DNA of 64,000 nucleotides from Fibrobacterota bacterium (GTDB taxonomy: Bacteria; Fibrobacterota; Chitinivibrionia; Chitinivibrionales; Chitinispirillaceae), in NCBI GenBank assembly GCA_023459055.1, contig JAEWVR010000030.1:1-64000 (forward strand). Reading direction: 5' to 3'. The translations under genes and the position numbers were made by a program. A model generated the notes under the pieces. The model made no database searches. It was not told where the DNA came from and worked only from the letters and a program-made list of their open reading frames with translations. Position 1 is the first letter of the stretch, and every line of letters starts with the position of its first letter. Of this stretch, positions 24,533 to 33,846 are shown piece by piece.

Positions 24533-25960
24533 TTATCGTGTAAAGATAAAAGGATAGACAGCTTCAGTTACATCACCTGGATTATAAATTCTATCAAATT
24601 TCCATGATTTTATTAAGGTCATAATTTCCTTTTCAAAATTCGGATGATTCATTGTCGAGGATACTATTGTGGAGTAAAAAACCTTGCCATTATCGTCAAT
24701 GGCAAATTTAGTAGTGATTTTTCCTTCCATATTCATACCATCTCTTAATCTCCTATTATACGCATTACGAAGACTTCCTGCGCATTTATTGATGACTATC
24801 TGCTCAATACTTGCTCTTGATCTTCCTTCCACATTATTTATGGATTCAATATGAACGCGGTCTTTTGTGTTTTGCCTTCTAATTATTAGTATTGCAGATG
24901 TAACAATATAAGAATCTGTAATCGAATCGCAAATCTTCACAGAAATATCTTTATTTAACTTAACCCTCGCTGCAGAATCGATTTCAATGGAATCCAGTAA
25001 ACCAGCCCAGGCAATAGTCCCATTAGGTGAAATATTTAGTTTAAGCCTGACACTATCTCTGTTACCCAATGTGGTAATATTGTCAATAGATTTAGTTACC
25101 AGTGGGTATATCGTTTCCAATTTTCCAGCGATAATTGCGGAATCTCTTTGCGGATGAAAAAGTTTGACTTTTTTCATTGTACGCCATTGATCTTCATTTA
25201 TTAGTGAATCAATTGCATGCTTTGAGAATGGAGTTGTATTAGCAATTTTAGCTCCGATAGTTCTTATCATATATGGCCAAAAAACATGCATATTGTCGAG
25301 CATACGGAGCTCTGTATTCATCGTTGAATCAATTATTGCCTGGTTCTGGCGAAATGCAGTAGCACTCGAATTGACTTTTCCTGAACAAACGATACAATTC
25401 TTTTTGTAATCCCAGATCACGAATGCAATGTTTTTTGCCACAAATGCATAGTAGTTTTCTACAGAATAAGGTGATCCTGATTTGTTCAATTTTACTTCTT
25501 GGTTAATATCCAATTCCATGTTCTGAATAATAAGCACAAGGTCTGCCGGACACTCCAATGATGATTGTGTGTTCTTGTTTGGTAAACTAATATCGAGCTG
25601 TTTTAATTTTTGGAAATCGTTAACCGATATTTTTGTGCTATCGATTGTTGCTGAGAATGAGTTTGCGTTGATTTTACAGGGAGAAATAATGACATTATCA
25701 GTATACAAAACGAGTGAGCTTGAAATATACGTGTTTATTAAGGAATCCAGAATTACAACTGCTCTCTCTTTAGAAACGCCGAAATCGTTCATAATGAAGT
25801 CAAGTACGGTTGAGTCTTTAATATGAATATTATTTTTCGACACAGGGTAGAATGACAGAGTTCTTATGTCTGAATCCGTTGTTACGTATGCTTTGTTAAT
25901 ATACCTGTTTGTACACCCGAAACTCAGCAGCAGGAAAAATAGTATGAGTAGTGATTTCAT
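24533..25960 (-). CDS. Lipoprotein with AgmX/TonB-like C-terminal domain
   Basis: This 475-residue protein has a clear lipoprotein signal (LLLSFGC, Cys16). The last 85 residues (IEQIVINKCAGSLRNAYNRRLRDGMNMEGKITTKFAID, then MTLIKSWKF) match the AgmX/PglI-type C-terminal domain. In other proteins that domain resembles the TonB C-terminal fold, with its conserved Cys, YNRRL and W-x-F. The long central part has no domain I recognise. It is probably a periplasmic protein of the envelope. It converges with the MYG1 gene. Confidence 0.7.
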   Translation of the reverse strand: MKSLLILFFLLLSFGCTNRYINKAYVTTDSDIRTLSFYPVSKNNIHIKDSTVLDFIMNDFGVSKERAVVILDSLINTYISSSLVLYTDNVIISPCKINANSFSATIDSTKISVNDFQKLKQLDISLPNKNTQSSLECPADLVLIIQNMELDINQEVKLNKSGSPYSVENYYAFVAKNIAFVIWDYKKNCIVCSGKVNSSATAFRQNQAIIDSTMNTELRMLDNMHVFWPYMIRTIGAKIANTTPFSKHAIDSLINEDQWRTMKKVKLFHPQRDSAIIAGKLETIYPLVTKSIDNITTLGNRDSVRLKLNISPNGTIAWAGLLDSIEIDSAARVKLNKDISVKICDSITDSYIVTSAILIIRRQNTKDRVHIESINNVEGRSRASIEQIVINKCAGSLRNAYNRRLRDGMNMEGKITTKFAIDDNGKVFYSTIVSSTMNHPNFEKEIMTLIKSWKFDRIYNPGDVTEAVYPFIFTR

Positions 25961-26768
25961 TCGTTAATCCATTCATTAATACAACTTTAAACAGACTGCA
26001 TTTTTCACAGTTCTAATAAATGTGGCTAATAGTCTGTAAAATAAGAATATTTCTTCATATAACTGTATTTACTGTTGCACTAATAAAGTAGTTAAACGGC
26101 ACTGTTTCTGTCAAGAACGGTGATTAATCACAGAGATTCAATACTGCATCAATATAAATTGTCTGAACCATTACTCAAAACAGTTGGAATTCACGCACTG
26201 CTGTCCGGAATGTGTTAATTATACCCTGTCAAATGCAGCGGGCAATATATAGGTACTCTCAGTCCATTTCAAAAACCTAAAGCGTAAGTATTTGAGATGG
26301 TTAATGGAAAACTGACATTATTGCTTGAATATCACAGTTCGGACAATTTACTGCAAGTGACTGTACAACATGTATTGCGCCCTTACAGGGCTTGGGAAAA
26401 ATTATTGGTTCGTATATACCGGGCCTGCAGCCCGGGCTGGTGTATTTCGCGCTTTCAGCGCTTGAGAGAAGTTTCCTGCTTTACTATAGCAACAGAATAC
26501 ATCATGAGAGTATGTAACCTCGACTCCATCCGACGACTATATTACTAATGGACAATTTAACGAATGTAAATGTTCAATAAAGTATTTACTCCGGAATAAT
26601 CATGCTAATCATATAAATCAAGGTTCAGACAATTTTCAAAAGCAATATGTCCAATTAACCATCTCAAACTCCTCATCTCCATACTTTAATGGAGAGGAGG
26701 CCGGGAGATGAGGCCTCTTCGCGAATGCCACAATCTCCCGAATTTACAGATCACAAATCACATGCAAA
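25961..26768. other. Long intergenic region of repeat remnants
   Basis: No convincing gene is present. At 26180-26205, AAACAGTTGGAATTCACGCAC resembles part of the 403-bp element (near 4437-4458). 26334-26467 is a full multi-palindrome repeat, and CCTGCTTTACTATAGCAACAG (from about 26480) matches the right end of the 403-bp element. At 26632, GGTTCAGACAATTTTCAAAAGC is a further weak copy. The region looks like a mosaic of decayed repeats. Confidence 0.7.
26334..26467. repeat. Dispersed multi-palindrome repeat, copy 2 (full)
   Basis: CAGTTCGGACAATTTACTGCAAG is followed by GCCCTTACAGGGC, GGTTCGTATATACCGGG, CCGGGCCTGCAGCCCGG and GCGCTTTCAGCGC. The order and spacing match 274-412, but the palindromes here are more perfect. 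Compensating changes within arms suggest selection for, or a source with, hairpin structure. Confidence 0.75.
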
Positions 26769-28997
26769 TTATTCGTAAATCTCATACATCTGCCTGTGCA
26801 TTATAAACTGGACATTCCTTCCAAGTGCAAGATACTGTGATGACTCCGGGTATTGATTGATGAGATTAAAGTATTCTGTACTTGCATACTGAATTCTCTT
26901 TTTGTTACCATGCTGTTGTTGCTTTTGCAGTTCAATATCTGTCCAGAAATCACCGTTATTATAAAACGCGCGCCCCTGAACCATTTTAACCTGACTGGTA
27001 ATATTCCGGGAAACACCTTTGTCGTCTTTATACTCAAGCCGTGACTGCTTTTCCTTAATCTGGTCTGTATTGACAGATTGGTTAAGCGCCTGGAGTTCTG
27101 AACTTGCCCGTGCACTCGGTGCTCCGCTTTTTAATTTCATGGATTCAAATTCGAGCCGTTTTTCCTCGACAAATGTACCCGATTTTCTCCGTAGTGAAGG
27201 GCCAAACGCCCTTGATTCATCAGCCATACGGTTGTTCTGCACCAGTCTGTCATCATCCTCGACGATAAGGTAACTTGTGTAAGGGGTGATTATGCCATAC
27301 GTTTTTGCCAGTTGTGTTACTTCGTCAACAAGTTCCCTGTCTGAACCATTAAGTCGTATCTGGTCGAGTAGATAACCGATACGGCGTGCTGCCCATAACG
27401 GGGCAATAAATGAATTCCCTGACTCAGACTCCGGAAATGTTACAGCATATTCAAGTGCTTTTTGTACTCCGTGCACTCTTCCGCTCAGTTTGATTTTGGT
27501 GCTGCCGTTTCCACGGTATTTACCCAGCACCGTTATTGATGAACCATGGAAAAGATCCGGAAGCTTTTTAGGGTACATAAGCTTTGCAGTGATAGCGTTT
27601 CCAAAATCAATGGTGAGATCGGTAAAGACTGGAGACTGGATTTTTGTATAGATATCAGATACTTTTACTTCGATGTCCTCATCGGGTGTGACATAGGTAC
27701 GAAACGCATTGGTGATTTCTGTAAATTTGTCAAGAAGATGTGTGTTGATTTCATCACCGATACCGAAAGTAAAAATGCGGGTTGCGGCAATATTGGTGTT
27801 CTTTATCATTGCGACAAGATCATCCTCACCGGTTTTACCGATTGTCGGTTTGCCGTCAGTAATGAAAAGAATCATATAGGGGCGACTATCGGCTGATTTG
27901 ACCTTGAATGCGAGCTGAAGTGCCTCGTTGATATTGGTGCCGCCTATTGCTTTAAGATTGTCAATGTACCCCGTAGCTTTGTCTCTGCCGGCCTTATCTG
28001 CTTTTGTAAGTTTACCGAACAGCGCATCTGCATCAGTGGAGAAACGGATAATCTCAAAACGATCATTAGTATTAAGATTTGCAACACAAAACCGTAAGGC
28101 AGCTTTTGCCTGCTCCAGTTTTTTACCGGCCATACTTCCGCTTACGTCAATAACAAAAGCGATGTCCTTAGGTTCGACATTACTTCTGGCGATATCGTAA
28201 TCAGGGCTGATATTAAGGAAAAAGAATCCATCATCATTTCTGACTTTTGTCGTTATCAGTGATACTCCTAATGATGACTCATTTTCGGTAAAGAATACAG
28301 TAAAATCCCGGTCCGGTTTGCTGTTTTTAGTTTTGTAAACTATTGATGCTTCTTTGTCGCTTTTGCGCTTTACTGCTGCATCATGGCTCGGGCAATACAC
28401 ATTTTTCAGTGATGTTGCAGTAGTGATTGATACTTCAACACTGGCTTCATCAAGCACCGATGATGAAAATTTTTCGGTATTGAGCGGGTATGTATATCCT
28501 ACGGTTCCATTGTTTTTTTCAAGAGTTTCCCTATAGGAAATTTTCACCCGCTTTGTACTGTTTGGTTCGATAGGGAAGATACGTGCCTTGAACATACCTT
28601 TCCCGTAATACTCAAGCAGAGCCGGATCGATCAGTTTACGGACGATATCCTCGTATACTTTGCGTGCTTTTGTCGCGTCAAGCAGTTCTGCTTCAGTCTC
28701 TTTGCCATCAATAAACATGCTGAATTTGTCAATAATAGCATTTTCAGGAATGGGGAATATGTAGTAACCTTCAAGACGACGTCCTGTCGGGTTGTAAAAC
28801 TCCTGATCAACATTTGTTGTCGCGATCATACTGACAATTGATGTTGACACGTGATGATATTTCACCTGAAGCGGGTAGGGGCTTGTACCTGAATTGGGAG
28901 GCGGCGGTACCACAATAAGGCCATCACCCCAGGCACCACCGAACAGGAGTAAGACTCCTGTAATGACAAGCATGATTGTATGTACTGATTTTCTCAT
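26769..28997 (-). CDS. Exported VIT and von Willebrand A domain protein
   Basis: This 742-residue protein has a signal peptide at residues 1-24 (cleavage near GGAWGDG). A VIT domain (about 35-165) contains NVDQEFYNPTGRRLEGYYIFPIP-type sequence. A VWA domain (about 270-450) has the metal-ion-dependent adhesion site DVSGSMAGKK and a later ITDGKPTIG. The C-terminal 200 residues are variable. The architecture is that of inter-alpha-trypsin-inhibitor heavy-chain-like bacterial proteins, which are probably envelope adhesion or assembly factors. I chose ATG 28997 because AAAGGATT precedes it. It follows a second VWA gene by 47 bp. Confidence 0.85.
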   Translation of the reverse strand: MRKSVHTIMLVITGVLLLFGGAWGDGLIVVPPPPNSGTSPYPLQVKYHHVSTSIVSMIATTNVDQEFYNPTGRRLEGYYIFPIPENAIIDKFSMFIDGKETEAELLDATKARKVYEDIVRKLIDPALLEYYGKGMFKARIFPIEPNSTKRVKISYRETLEKNNGTVGYTYPLNTEKFSSSVLDEASVEVSITTATSLKNVYCPSHDAAVKRKSDKEASIVYKTKNSKPDRDFTVFFTENESSLGVSLITTKVRNDDGFFFLNISPDYDIARSNVEPKDIAFVIDVSGSMAGKKLEQAKAALRFCVANLNTNDRFEIIRFSTDADALFGKLTKADKAGRDKATGYIDNLKAIGGTNINEALQLAFKVKSADSRPYMILFITDGKPTIGKTGEDDLVAMIKNTNIAATRIFTFGIGDEINTHLLDKFTEITNAFRTYVTPDEDIEVKVSDIYTKIQSPVFTDLTIDFGNAITAKLMYPKKLPDLFHGSSITVLGKYRGNGSTKIKLSGRVHGVQKALEYAVTFPESESGNSFIAPLWAARRIGYLLDQIRLNGSDRELVDEVTQLAKTYGIITPYTSYLIVEDDDRLVQNNRMADESRAFGPSLRRKSGTFVEEKRLEFESMKLKSGAPSARASSELQALNQSVNTDQIKEKQSRLEYKDDKGVSRNITSQVKMVQGRAFYNNGDFWTDIELQKQQQHGNKKRIQYASTEYFNLINQYPESSQYLALGRNVQFIMHRQMYEIYE

Positions 28998-29044
28998 AAC
29001 AGAATCCTTTATTAAAAATGTATGCAATAGTTAACGTATCGCAA

Positions 29045-30178
29045 CTACTTGAAAATGTACCCTTTTGCTGATGCATGTTTTCTTACCGTTGAAATAATAG
29101 CTTTATCAAGAGTATTATCACCTGATGTTTTCTGTTGTGCTGCAACATATTTACGGCGCTCTTCATTTAGTTTACTGATCTGAGTTTGTAATTTGTCCCG
29201 TTCTTTGGCTTTTGCGGTAACAAAAGATTCCCGTTCTGCAGGTGCCATACTTTGCATCTCCGCCGGAAGTTCCTCAGCATTTACCTTTGATAAATCTAAT
29301 TTATTCTCTTTTTTGGCATCAACAAGATCCCATTCTGCATTTGAATAGCTTTTTGACACTTTTGCAACCGAACGCTGAACCATTACTGAACGTGATTTTG
29401 ACATAGCATTCATATCCTGTTCTGCCTGCATGCTTTTTCTTTTGACTCCGGCACTACCGTAACCGATATAGGTTTCATTGAGTTTTGAACCGAGTGCTGC
29501 AATCAGGGAATCCTGAGGTGCCTTTATGTCAACAATTACCTGATTCTGATCAATACTCATATATGCTCCATCTGCAAGATCTGCACCATCTTTCCACTTT
29601 GTCGCGATACCCTCACTGGCATTACCGCAAAAAATAGTATTAATCGAAATACCCTTTGTGATAGCGTTTTTGCATGCTTTTCTGTAGTCAACATTTCCTT
29701 GTGTGAACTCCTCATTTCCTGCTATAAAAATTGCTTTCATCACTCTGTTTGATGGATTCCAGGTTAATTCCTCTGTGGCATCATCAATTACTCTGCCGCA
29801 ATATTCATCACCGCCGTTTGTTGTAAGCTTGAAAAGCTCATCAGATATTTTATCAAGATCGGTTGACAATGGTACAATCTGACGGATATAGCCGCTTAAT
29901 GATGGCAGCGTACTTTTACCATACTCAAAAAAAGCAACTTCAAGCCGTGGCGTTTTACCATCACGTTTGGCAAGCGCGAATTCATTGACAATTTTCCATA
30001 GCTGACTCTTTGCCTGATCAATCAGTCCATCCATACTGTTTGATGCATCAAGGAGTATTGCAATTTGTATTAGGTTGTCATCATTACCGGTAAGCGGCTT
30101 TGATGAATTATTCTGAGCCCTAACAACGCAGGATATTGCGAGAAGTGTGGTAACTGTGAAACAAAAAAGTCTTTTCAT
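29045..30178 (-). CDS. Exported von Willebrand A domain protein
   Basis: This 377-residue protein has a signal peptide (about 1-21, ending VVRAQ). The VWA domain begins at about residue 35 with IAILLDASNSMDGLIDQAK; DASNS is a complete DxSxS metal site. Later TTNGGDEYCGRV and FIAGNEEFTQG belong to the same fold. The last 100 residues form a Lys/Glu-rich helical, probably coiled-coil, segment (AKERDKLQTQISKLNEERRKY). It is first in a two-gene unit with the VIT-VWA gene. There is no MoxR ATPase in the window, so the function remains open. Confidence 0.8.
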   Translation of the reverse strand: MKRLFCFTVTTLLAISCVVRAQNNSSKPLTGNDDNLIQIAILLDASNSMDGLIDQAKSQLWKIVNEFALAKRDGKTPRLEVAFFEYGKSTLPSLSGYIRQIVPLSTDLDKISDELFKLTTNGGDEYCGRVIDDATEELTWNPSNRVMKAIFIAGNEEFTQGNVDYRKACKNAITKGISINTIFCGNASEGIATKWKDGADLADGAYMSIDQNQVIVDIKAPQDSLIAALGSKLNETYIGYGSAGVKRKSMQAEQDMNAMSKSRSVMVQRSVAKVSKSYSNAEWDLVDAKKENKLDLSKVNAEELPAEMQSMAPAERESFVTAKAKERDKLQTQISKLNEERRKYVAAQQKTSGDNTLDKAIISTVRKHASAKGYIFK

Positions 30179-30537
30179 AAGAATCCTCCATATGCATGGT
30201 TTAGTAAATGGTATAGTAATCTAAAGAACGTCATAAAACCTGCAATTGTTACATAGTGAAATCAAGTGTAATCCGGGCATACCACTAGTGGTTATTAGAT
30301 GGAAAAATCTGCCGTGTGATGGCAAATTTTACCGGCAGCTTAAATTAAACAGCGTTGTCAGGCTTCTGTAGTTCAGTAAAAAGTATTGCAGATTTTATGA
30401 CAGTAACACAGATTTAATGGTGTAACATACATAACAGATTGATAAATAACATTAACTTGTCGTTTGATATACTGCAAGTGATTTGCCGGGTTGGCAATAA
30501 TGATGATAACCAGTATATGTTTTATAGAATGATTCTG

Positions 30538-30553
30538 TGGCATGATGATTGCG
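30538..30553 (+). promoter_or_regulatory. Probable sigma-54 promoter of the flagellar operon
   Basis: TGGCATGATGATTGCG matches the consensus TGGCAYRNNNNTTGCW at every fixed position except the last. GG and GC are separated by exactly ten bases, the critical spacing. It ends 47 bp before the flgB start codon. Sigma-54 control of basal-body genes is known in several phyla. The 30179-30537 stretch upstream shows no gene and could hold activator sites. Confidence 0.75.
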
Positions 30554-30600
30554 TAGTATAGGATGGGTCTATTGTGGAATAATTCCAGACAGGAATTTGT

Positions 30601-31032
30601 ATGGCTAATATGATTAACGAGATGTTGTTTAACAAAACCAATCTTCCAATGCTCAGTAAGTCGCTTGATAGTGCCATGCTGCGAAACAGAGCGATAGCGA
30701 ATAACATTGCTAATGCAACAACACCGGGGTATCGCCGGGTTGAAGTCTCATTCGAGGATGAGTTGCGTGGCGCACTTGATAGAATGAGATTGAAGGGAAG
30801 CCGGACAGACAGCAGGCATATTCCGCTTGGACGGCTTGACATTGAGAATGTAAACGCAAAAGCCTATCATCCTGTCGACCCGACACTGGCATCAGGAGTA
30901 AACAACGTCGATATTGATACGGAGATGGCAAAACTTGCAGAGAATCAGATTGCATTCAATTATGTTGTGAAATATACACAGGGAATTTTCAAGAAAATGA
31001 ATTCTGCCATTCAGGGCAGATCGCTACAATAA
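30601..31032 (+). CDS. flgB: Flagellar basal-body rod protein FlgB
   Basis: This 143-residue proximal rod subunit is exported through the flagellar type III system. LRNRAIANNIANATTPGYRRVEVSFEDEL (residues 23-50) is the standard rod/hook N-terminal motif, with ANNIANA-TPGY. The C-terminal helix (AENQIAFNYVVKYTQ) also fits. ATG 30601 follows CAGGAA. It is the first gene of the operon downstream of the sigma-54-like site, and flgC follows 14 bp later. Confidence 0.95.
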   Translation: MANMINEMLFNKTNLPMLSKSLDSAMLRNRAIANNIANATTPGYRRVEVSFEDELRGALDRMRLKGSRTDSRHIPLGRLDIENVNAKAYHPVDPTLASGVNNVDIDTEMAKLAENQIAFNYVVKYTQGIFKKMNSAIQGRSLQ

Positions 31033-31046
31033 CTAAGGATTAACAT

Positions 31047-31553
31047 ATGCCATTATCAGGAATATTTTCAGGGCTTGGAATCAGTGCTTCGGGAATGCGT
31101 GCGCAGCGAATCAGGCAGAATGCGATATCAGCAAATCTTGCAAATGCCGAGACTACCCGTACCGATGATGGCGGACCGTACAAACGTCAGTTTGTTGTCT
31201 TTACGGCTGATAGTGACAGACGGGATGTGCGTTTACTTAATAAGAATGTAGCTCTCGAAGGATCGACAACAAACGGAAATCATTTGCCGATTCCTCCTGA
31301 AAATTTTCCACGCGATGAACGTTTTTTCGGGAGCGGTGTCAATGTTTCAGAGATCAGGGAGGACTCGCGTCCACCGCGCATGGTGTACGATCCGGCTCAT
31401 CCCGACGCTGATGAAAAAGGGTATGTTGCTATGCCGAATATTAATGTTATCGAAGAAATGACCGATATGATTGCTGCAACAAGGGCGTATGAAGCAAATG
31501 TTACAGCATTCAATGCAACAAAAGCCATGTTGATGCAGGGTTTACAGATATAA
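31047..31553 (+). CDS. flgC: Flagellar basal-body rod protein FlgC
   Basis: This 168-residue proximal rod subunit begins with FSGLGISASGMRAQRIRQNAISANLANAET (residues 6-35) and ends with the helix MTDMIAATRAYEANVTAFNATKAM. It also has the FlgC-specific DPAHPDADEKGYV and NVIEEM. It is somewhat longer than the usual 135-150 residues because of an insertion after residue 50. ATG 31047 follows AAGGATTAACAT. It is in operon with flgB and the unnamed 85-residue gene. Confidence 0.95.
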   Translation: MPLSGIFSGLGISASGMRAQRIRQNAISANLANAETTRTDDGGPYKRQFVVFTADSDRRDVRLLNKNVALEGSTTNGNHLPIPPENFPRDERFFGSGVNVSEIREDSRPPRMVYDPAHPDADEKGYVAMPNINVIEEMTDMIAATRAYEANVTAFNATKAMLMQGLQI

Positions 31554-31570
31554 TCAGGGGTTGACATATA

Positions 31571-31828
31571 ATGAATACTATACAGACAACAACCCAGAAT
31601 GCATCCTGGAATAAATTCCTGAAATTGACAGAAGAAGCACGTGTCCGCAATGCAAACATGGCAAGTGCAAAACAACCGGCATCAAAAGTCAATAAAGAAC
31701 AGCGTCCTGATATTACGCAGCTTATTAACGAGAAAAAAGCAATGTTTAATAAGTCCGTATCATTTAATCAGGCTGTTCCCAGGGGCGAAATGAAAATTCT
31801 TGGAAGATTATTTGACACCTATGTGTGA
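31571..31828 (+). CDS. Small protein of unknown function in the flagellar operon
   Basis: This 85-residue soluble protein with no cysteine lies where flgC is normally followed directly by fliE. It has a good start (ATG after GGGGTTGACATATA). The sequence is polar and probably helical, with a basic middle (SAKQPASKVNKEQRP) and a conserved-looking end, EMKILGRLFDTYV. I do not recognise a family. Its placement suggests an export-linked or rod-assembly role. It is too well embedded in the operon to be a spurious frame. Confidence 0.7.
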   Translation: MNTIQTTTQNASWNKFLKLTEEARVRNANMASAKQPASKVNKEQRPDITQLINEKKAMFNKSVSFNQAVPRGEMKILGRLFDTYV

Positions 31829-31863
31829 GCATGGTACACTGAAAAATATACAGGATGGTTTTT

Positions 31864-32166
31864 ATGAATGAAATAAATGCAATCGGTCCCGTTGGTGAGT
31901 CCGGGTTTGTAAACAAACCAAAAAGCACAACTGCACCTCAGGATGGTGCTTCATTCAAGGAGACATTAAGTAAATATATTAACGATGTAAATGAGATGCA
32001 GGAAAAAGCCGGTACTTCGATAAAGAAAATGGTGGCTGGAGAAATAACAGATGTGCATCAGGTTATGACATCGGTTGAGCAGGCAAACACTGCGTTCAAC
32101 ATGATGATGGAGCTTCGCAACAAGGTTATGGAAGCCTATCAGGAAATTATGAGGATCCGTTTGTAA
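31864..32166 (+). CDS. fliE: Flagellar hook-basal body complex protein FliE
   Basis: This 100-residue protein connects the MS ring to the rod. SFKETLSKYINDVNEMQEKAG and the C-terminal VEQANTAFNMMMELRNKVMEAYQEIMRIRL-type helix are characteristic; the last segment is the most conserved part of FliE. I chose ATG 31864 (after CAGGATGG) over ATG 31855, which lies within that binding site. It precedes fliF by 31 bp. Confidence 0.92.
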   Translation: MNEINAIGPVGESGFVNKPKSTTAPQDGASFKETLSKYINDVNEMQEKAGTSIKKMVAGEITDVHQVMTSVEQANTAFNMMMELRNKVMEAYQEIMRIRL

Positions 32167-32197
32167 ATTGATAATAGAGTAATCGCGGGGAGTAATC

Positions 32198-33742
32198 ATG
32201 TCAGAGTTTTTCAAGCAGCTTATTGCTCAAATTGCTGCCGTTTGGCAAAAATTATCGTTACAGCAGAAAATTGTAACAGCATCACTGCTGGTATTTACCA
32301 TACTTGCTCTCAGCGGACTCATTATATGGTCACAGAATGGTGTAAAAAAAGAGACCGGTTTTAAGGTGTTGTATTCAAATCTTGGACTTGATGAAGCCGC
32401 GACGATTACAGAGCAGCTTCAGAAATCCAATTACAAGTATAAACTCGACAATAACGGAACATCAATTCTGGTGGATGCCAAAGTACTTTACGAAGTAAGA
32501 ATGGCACTTGCCCGTGAGGGACTTCCACGTAAGCACGGACTCGGGTATGAATTGTTTGACAAGACAAATTTTGGCATGACTGATTATGTTCAGAAGCTTA
32601 ATGCCCGACGTGCACTTGAAGGAGAAATTCAGCGCACTATTGAAGGTCTTGATGAAGTAAAAAGTGCACGGGTTCATATTGTAGTACCGGAACCGACAAT
32701 ATTTCTTGACAATCAAAAGGACGCCAAGGCGTCTGTTGTTGTAAAGTACTCCACGGGCCAGCAATTGTCAAAAGATCAGATCCGGGGTATCACCTACCTT
32801 ATTTCATCAAGTGTTGACGGGCTCAAGCCTGAGAATATCTCTGTTATTGACTTCGAAGGAAAATTGCTGACAAGCCCATTTGGGGAGAATAATACGGCAA
32901 TGATCAGTTCGCATAACATGGAGCTTCAGCAAAACGTAGAAAAGTATCTTGAGAATAAAGCCAACCAGTTCCTGACCAATGTCCTTGGCCCGTCAAAAGC
33001 ATTTGTCAAAATTGCCTGCGATCTGGATTTTGACAAGGTTGAAAAAAATATGGAGAAGTATGATCCTGAAAGTAAAGTGGTCAGATCTGAGGAGCGCATT
33101 GATGAAAACGTGAAAAATGCCCCTGATGGAGATAATCAGAAGGAACGGTCACTGACCAACTATGAAATTGATAAAACAGTAGCACATATTGTTCAGGAAG
33201 TAGGCAATGTCAAACGGTTGACCATCTCGGTAGCTGTTGATGGCCGCTATGAATCATCAAAGGATGGCAAGACGACAGAGTATGTTGCACGTACCAATGA
33301 AGAGATACAGAATATTGAGGATATTGTCAAGAATGCGGTGGGGTACGACTTGACACGAGGAGATCAGATCGTCGTGTCCGCTGTTAAATTTGATAATGAA
33401 TATGCACGAAATGAATTATTGCAAATGAAAAAATCTGAACGTGATCGCCAGATCATGGATTGGATAAAGTATGGTCTTATCGCATTTATCGGAATTGGTT
33501 TTATCGCATTCCTCTGGTATCTTGCTAATACTGTCGCAAAAGCCATGAATCCACCAGTGCCGGCGTTTGAACAGTTTGGAATTGAAGAGCCTGTTGAGGA
33601 AGTCATTCCTGAAGAAATGCGCAAAAGCTCTGAAATTCTCGAGCGGGTTGAAATGCTTACCCGTGAAGAACCTGTCAATATTGCATCGATAATCCGTCAA
33701 TGGCTGGATGAACCGGTTGCGAGCAAACGTAAAAAGAAATAA
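32198..33742 (+). CDS. fliF: Flagellar MS-ring protein FliF
   Basis: This 514-residue inner-membrane ring protein has a first membrane helix at about 26-46 and a second at about 425-450 (WIKYGLIAFIGIGFIAFLW). The YscJ/FliF ring-building motifs GFKVLYSNLGLDEAATI and SARVHIVVPEPTIFL lie between them. The C-terminal tail, INIASIIRQWLDEP-like at about 490-505, is the FliG-binding segment. Length is close to that of other FliF proteins. ATG 32198 follows GGGGAGTAATC. It is followed by fliG after 104 bp. Confidence 0.95.
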   Translation: MSEFFKQLIAQIAAVWQKLSLQQKIVTASLLVFTILALSGLIIWSQNGVKKETGFKVLYSNLGLDEAATITEQLQKSNYKYKLDNNGTSILVDAKVLYEVRMALAREGLPRKHGLGYELFDKTNFGMTDYVQKLNARRALEGEIQRTIEGLDEVKSARVHIVVPEPTIFLDNQKDAKASVVVKYSTGQQLSKDQIRGITYLISSSVDGLKPENISVIDFEGKLLTSPFGENNTAMISSHNMELQQNVEKYLENKANQFLTNVLGPSKAFVKIACDLDFDKVEKNMEKYDPESKVVRSEERIDENVKNAPDGDNQKERSLTNYEIDKTVAHIVQEVGNVKRLTISVAVDGRYESSKDGKTTEYVARTNEEIQNIEDIVKNAVGYDLTRGDQIVVSAVKFDNEYARNELLQMKKSERDRQIMDWIKYGLIAFIGIGFIAFLWYLANTVAKAMNPPVPAFEQFGIEEPVEEVIPEEMRKSSEILERVEMLTREEPVNIASIIRQWLDEPVASKRKKK

Positions 33743-33846
33743 TCCAAAAGAAAGTCTTGAAATACGTAAATCTAATGTATATAATTACTTAGATTGTATT
33801 TGGCAATGCAGGTAAGTATGTCATAATTTTCTAAGGATATGAAAAC

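Noticed and set aside
26297..26548. 83-residue plus-strand ORF
   Set aside because: It coincides with the dispersed multi-palindrome repeat and has no independent support.
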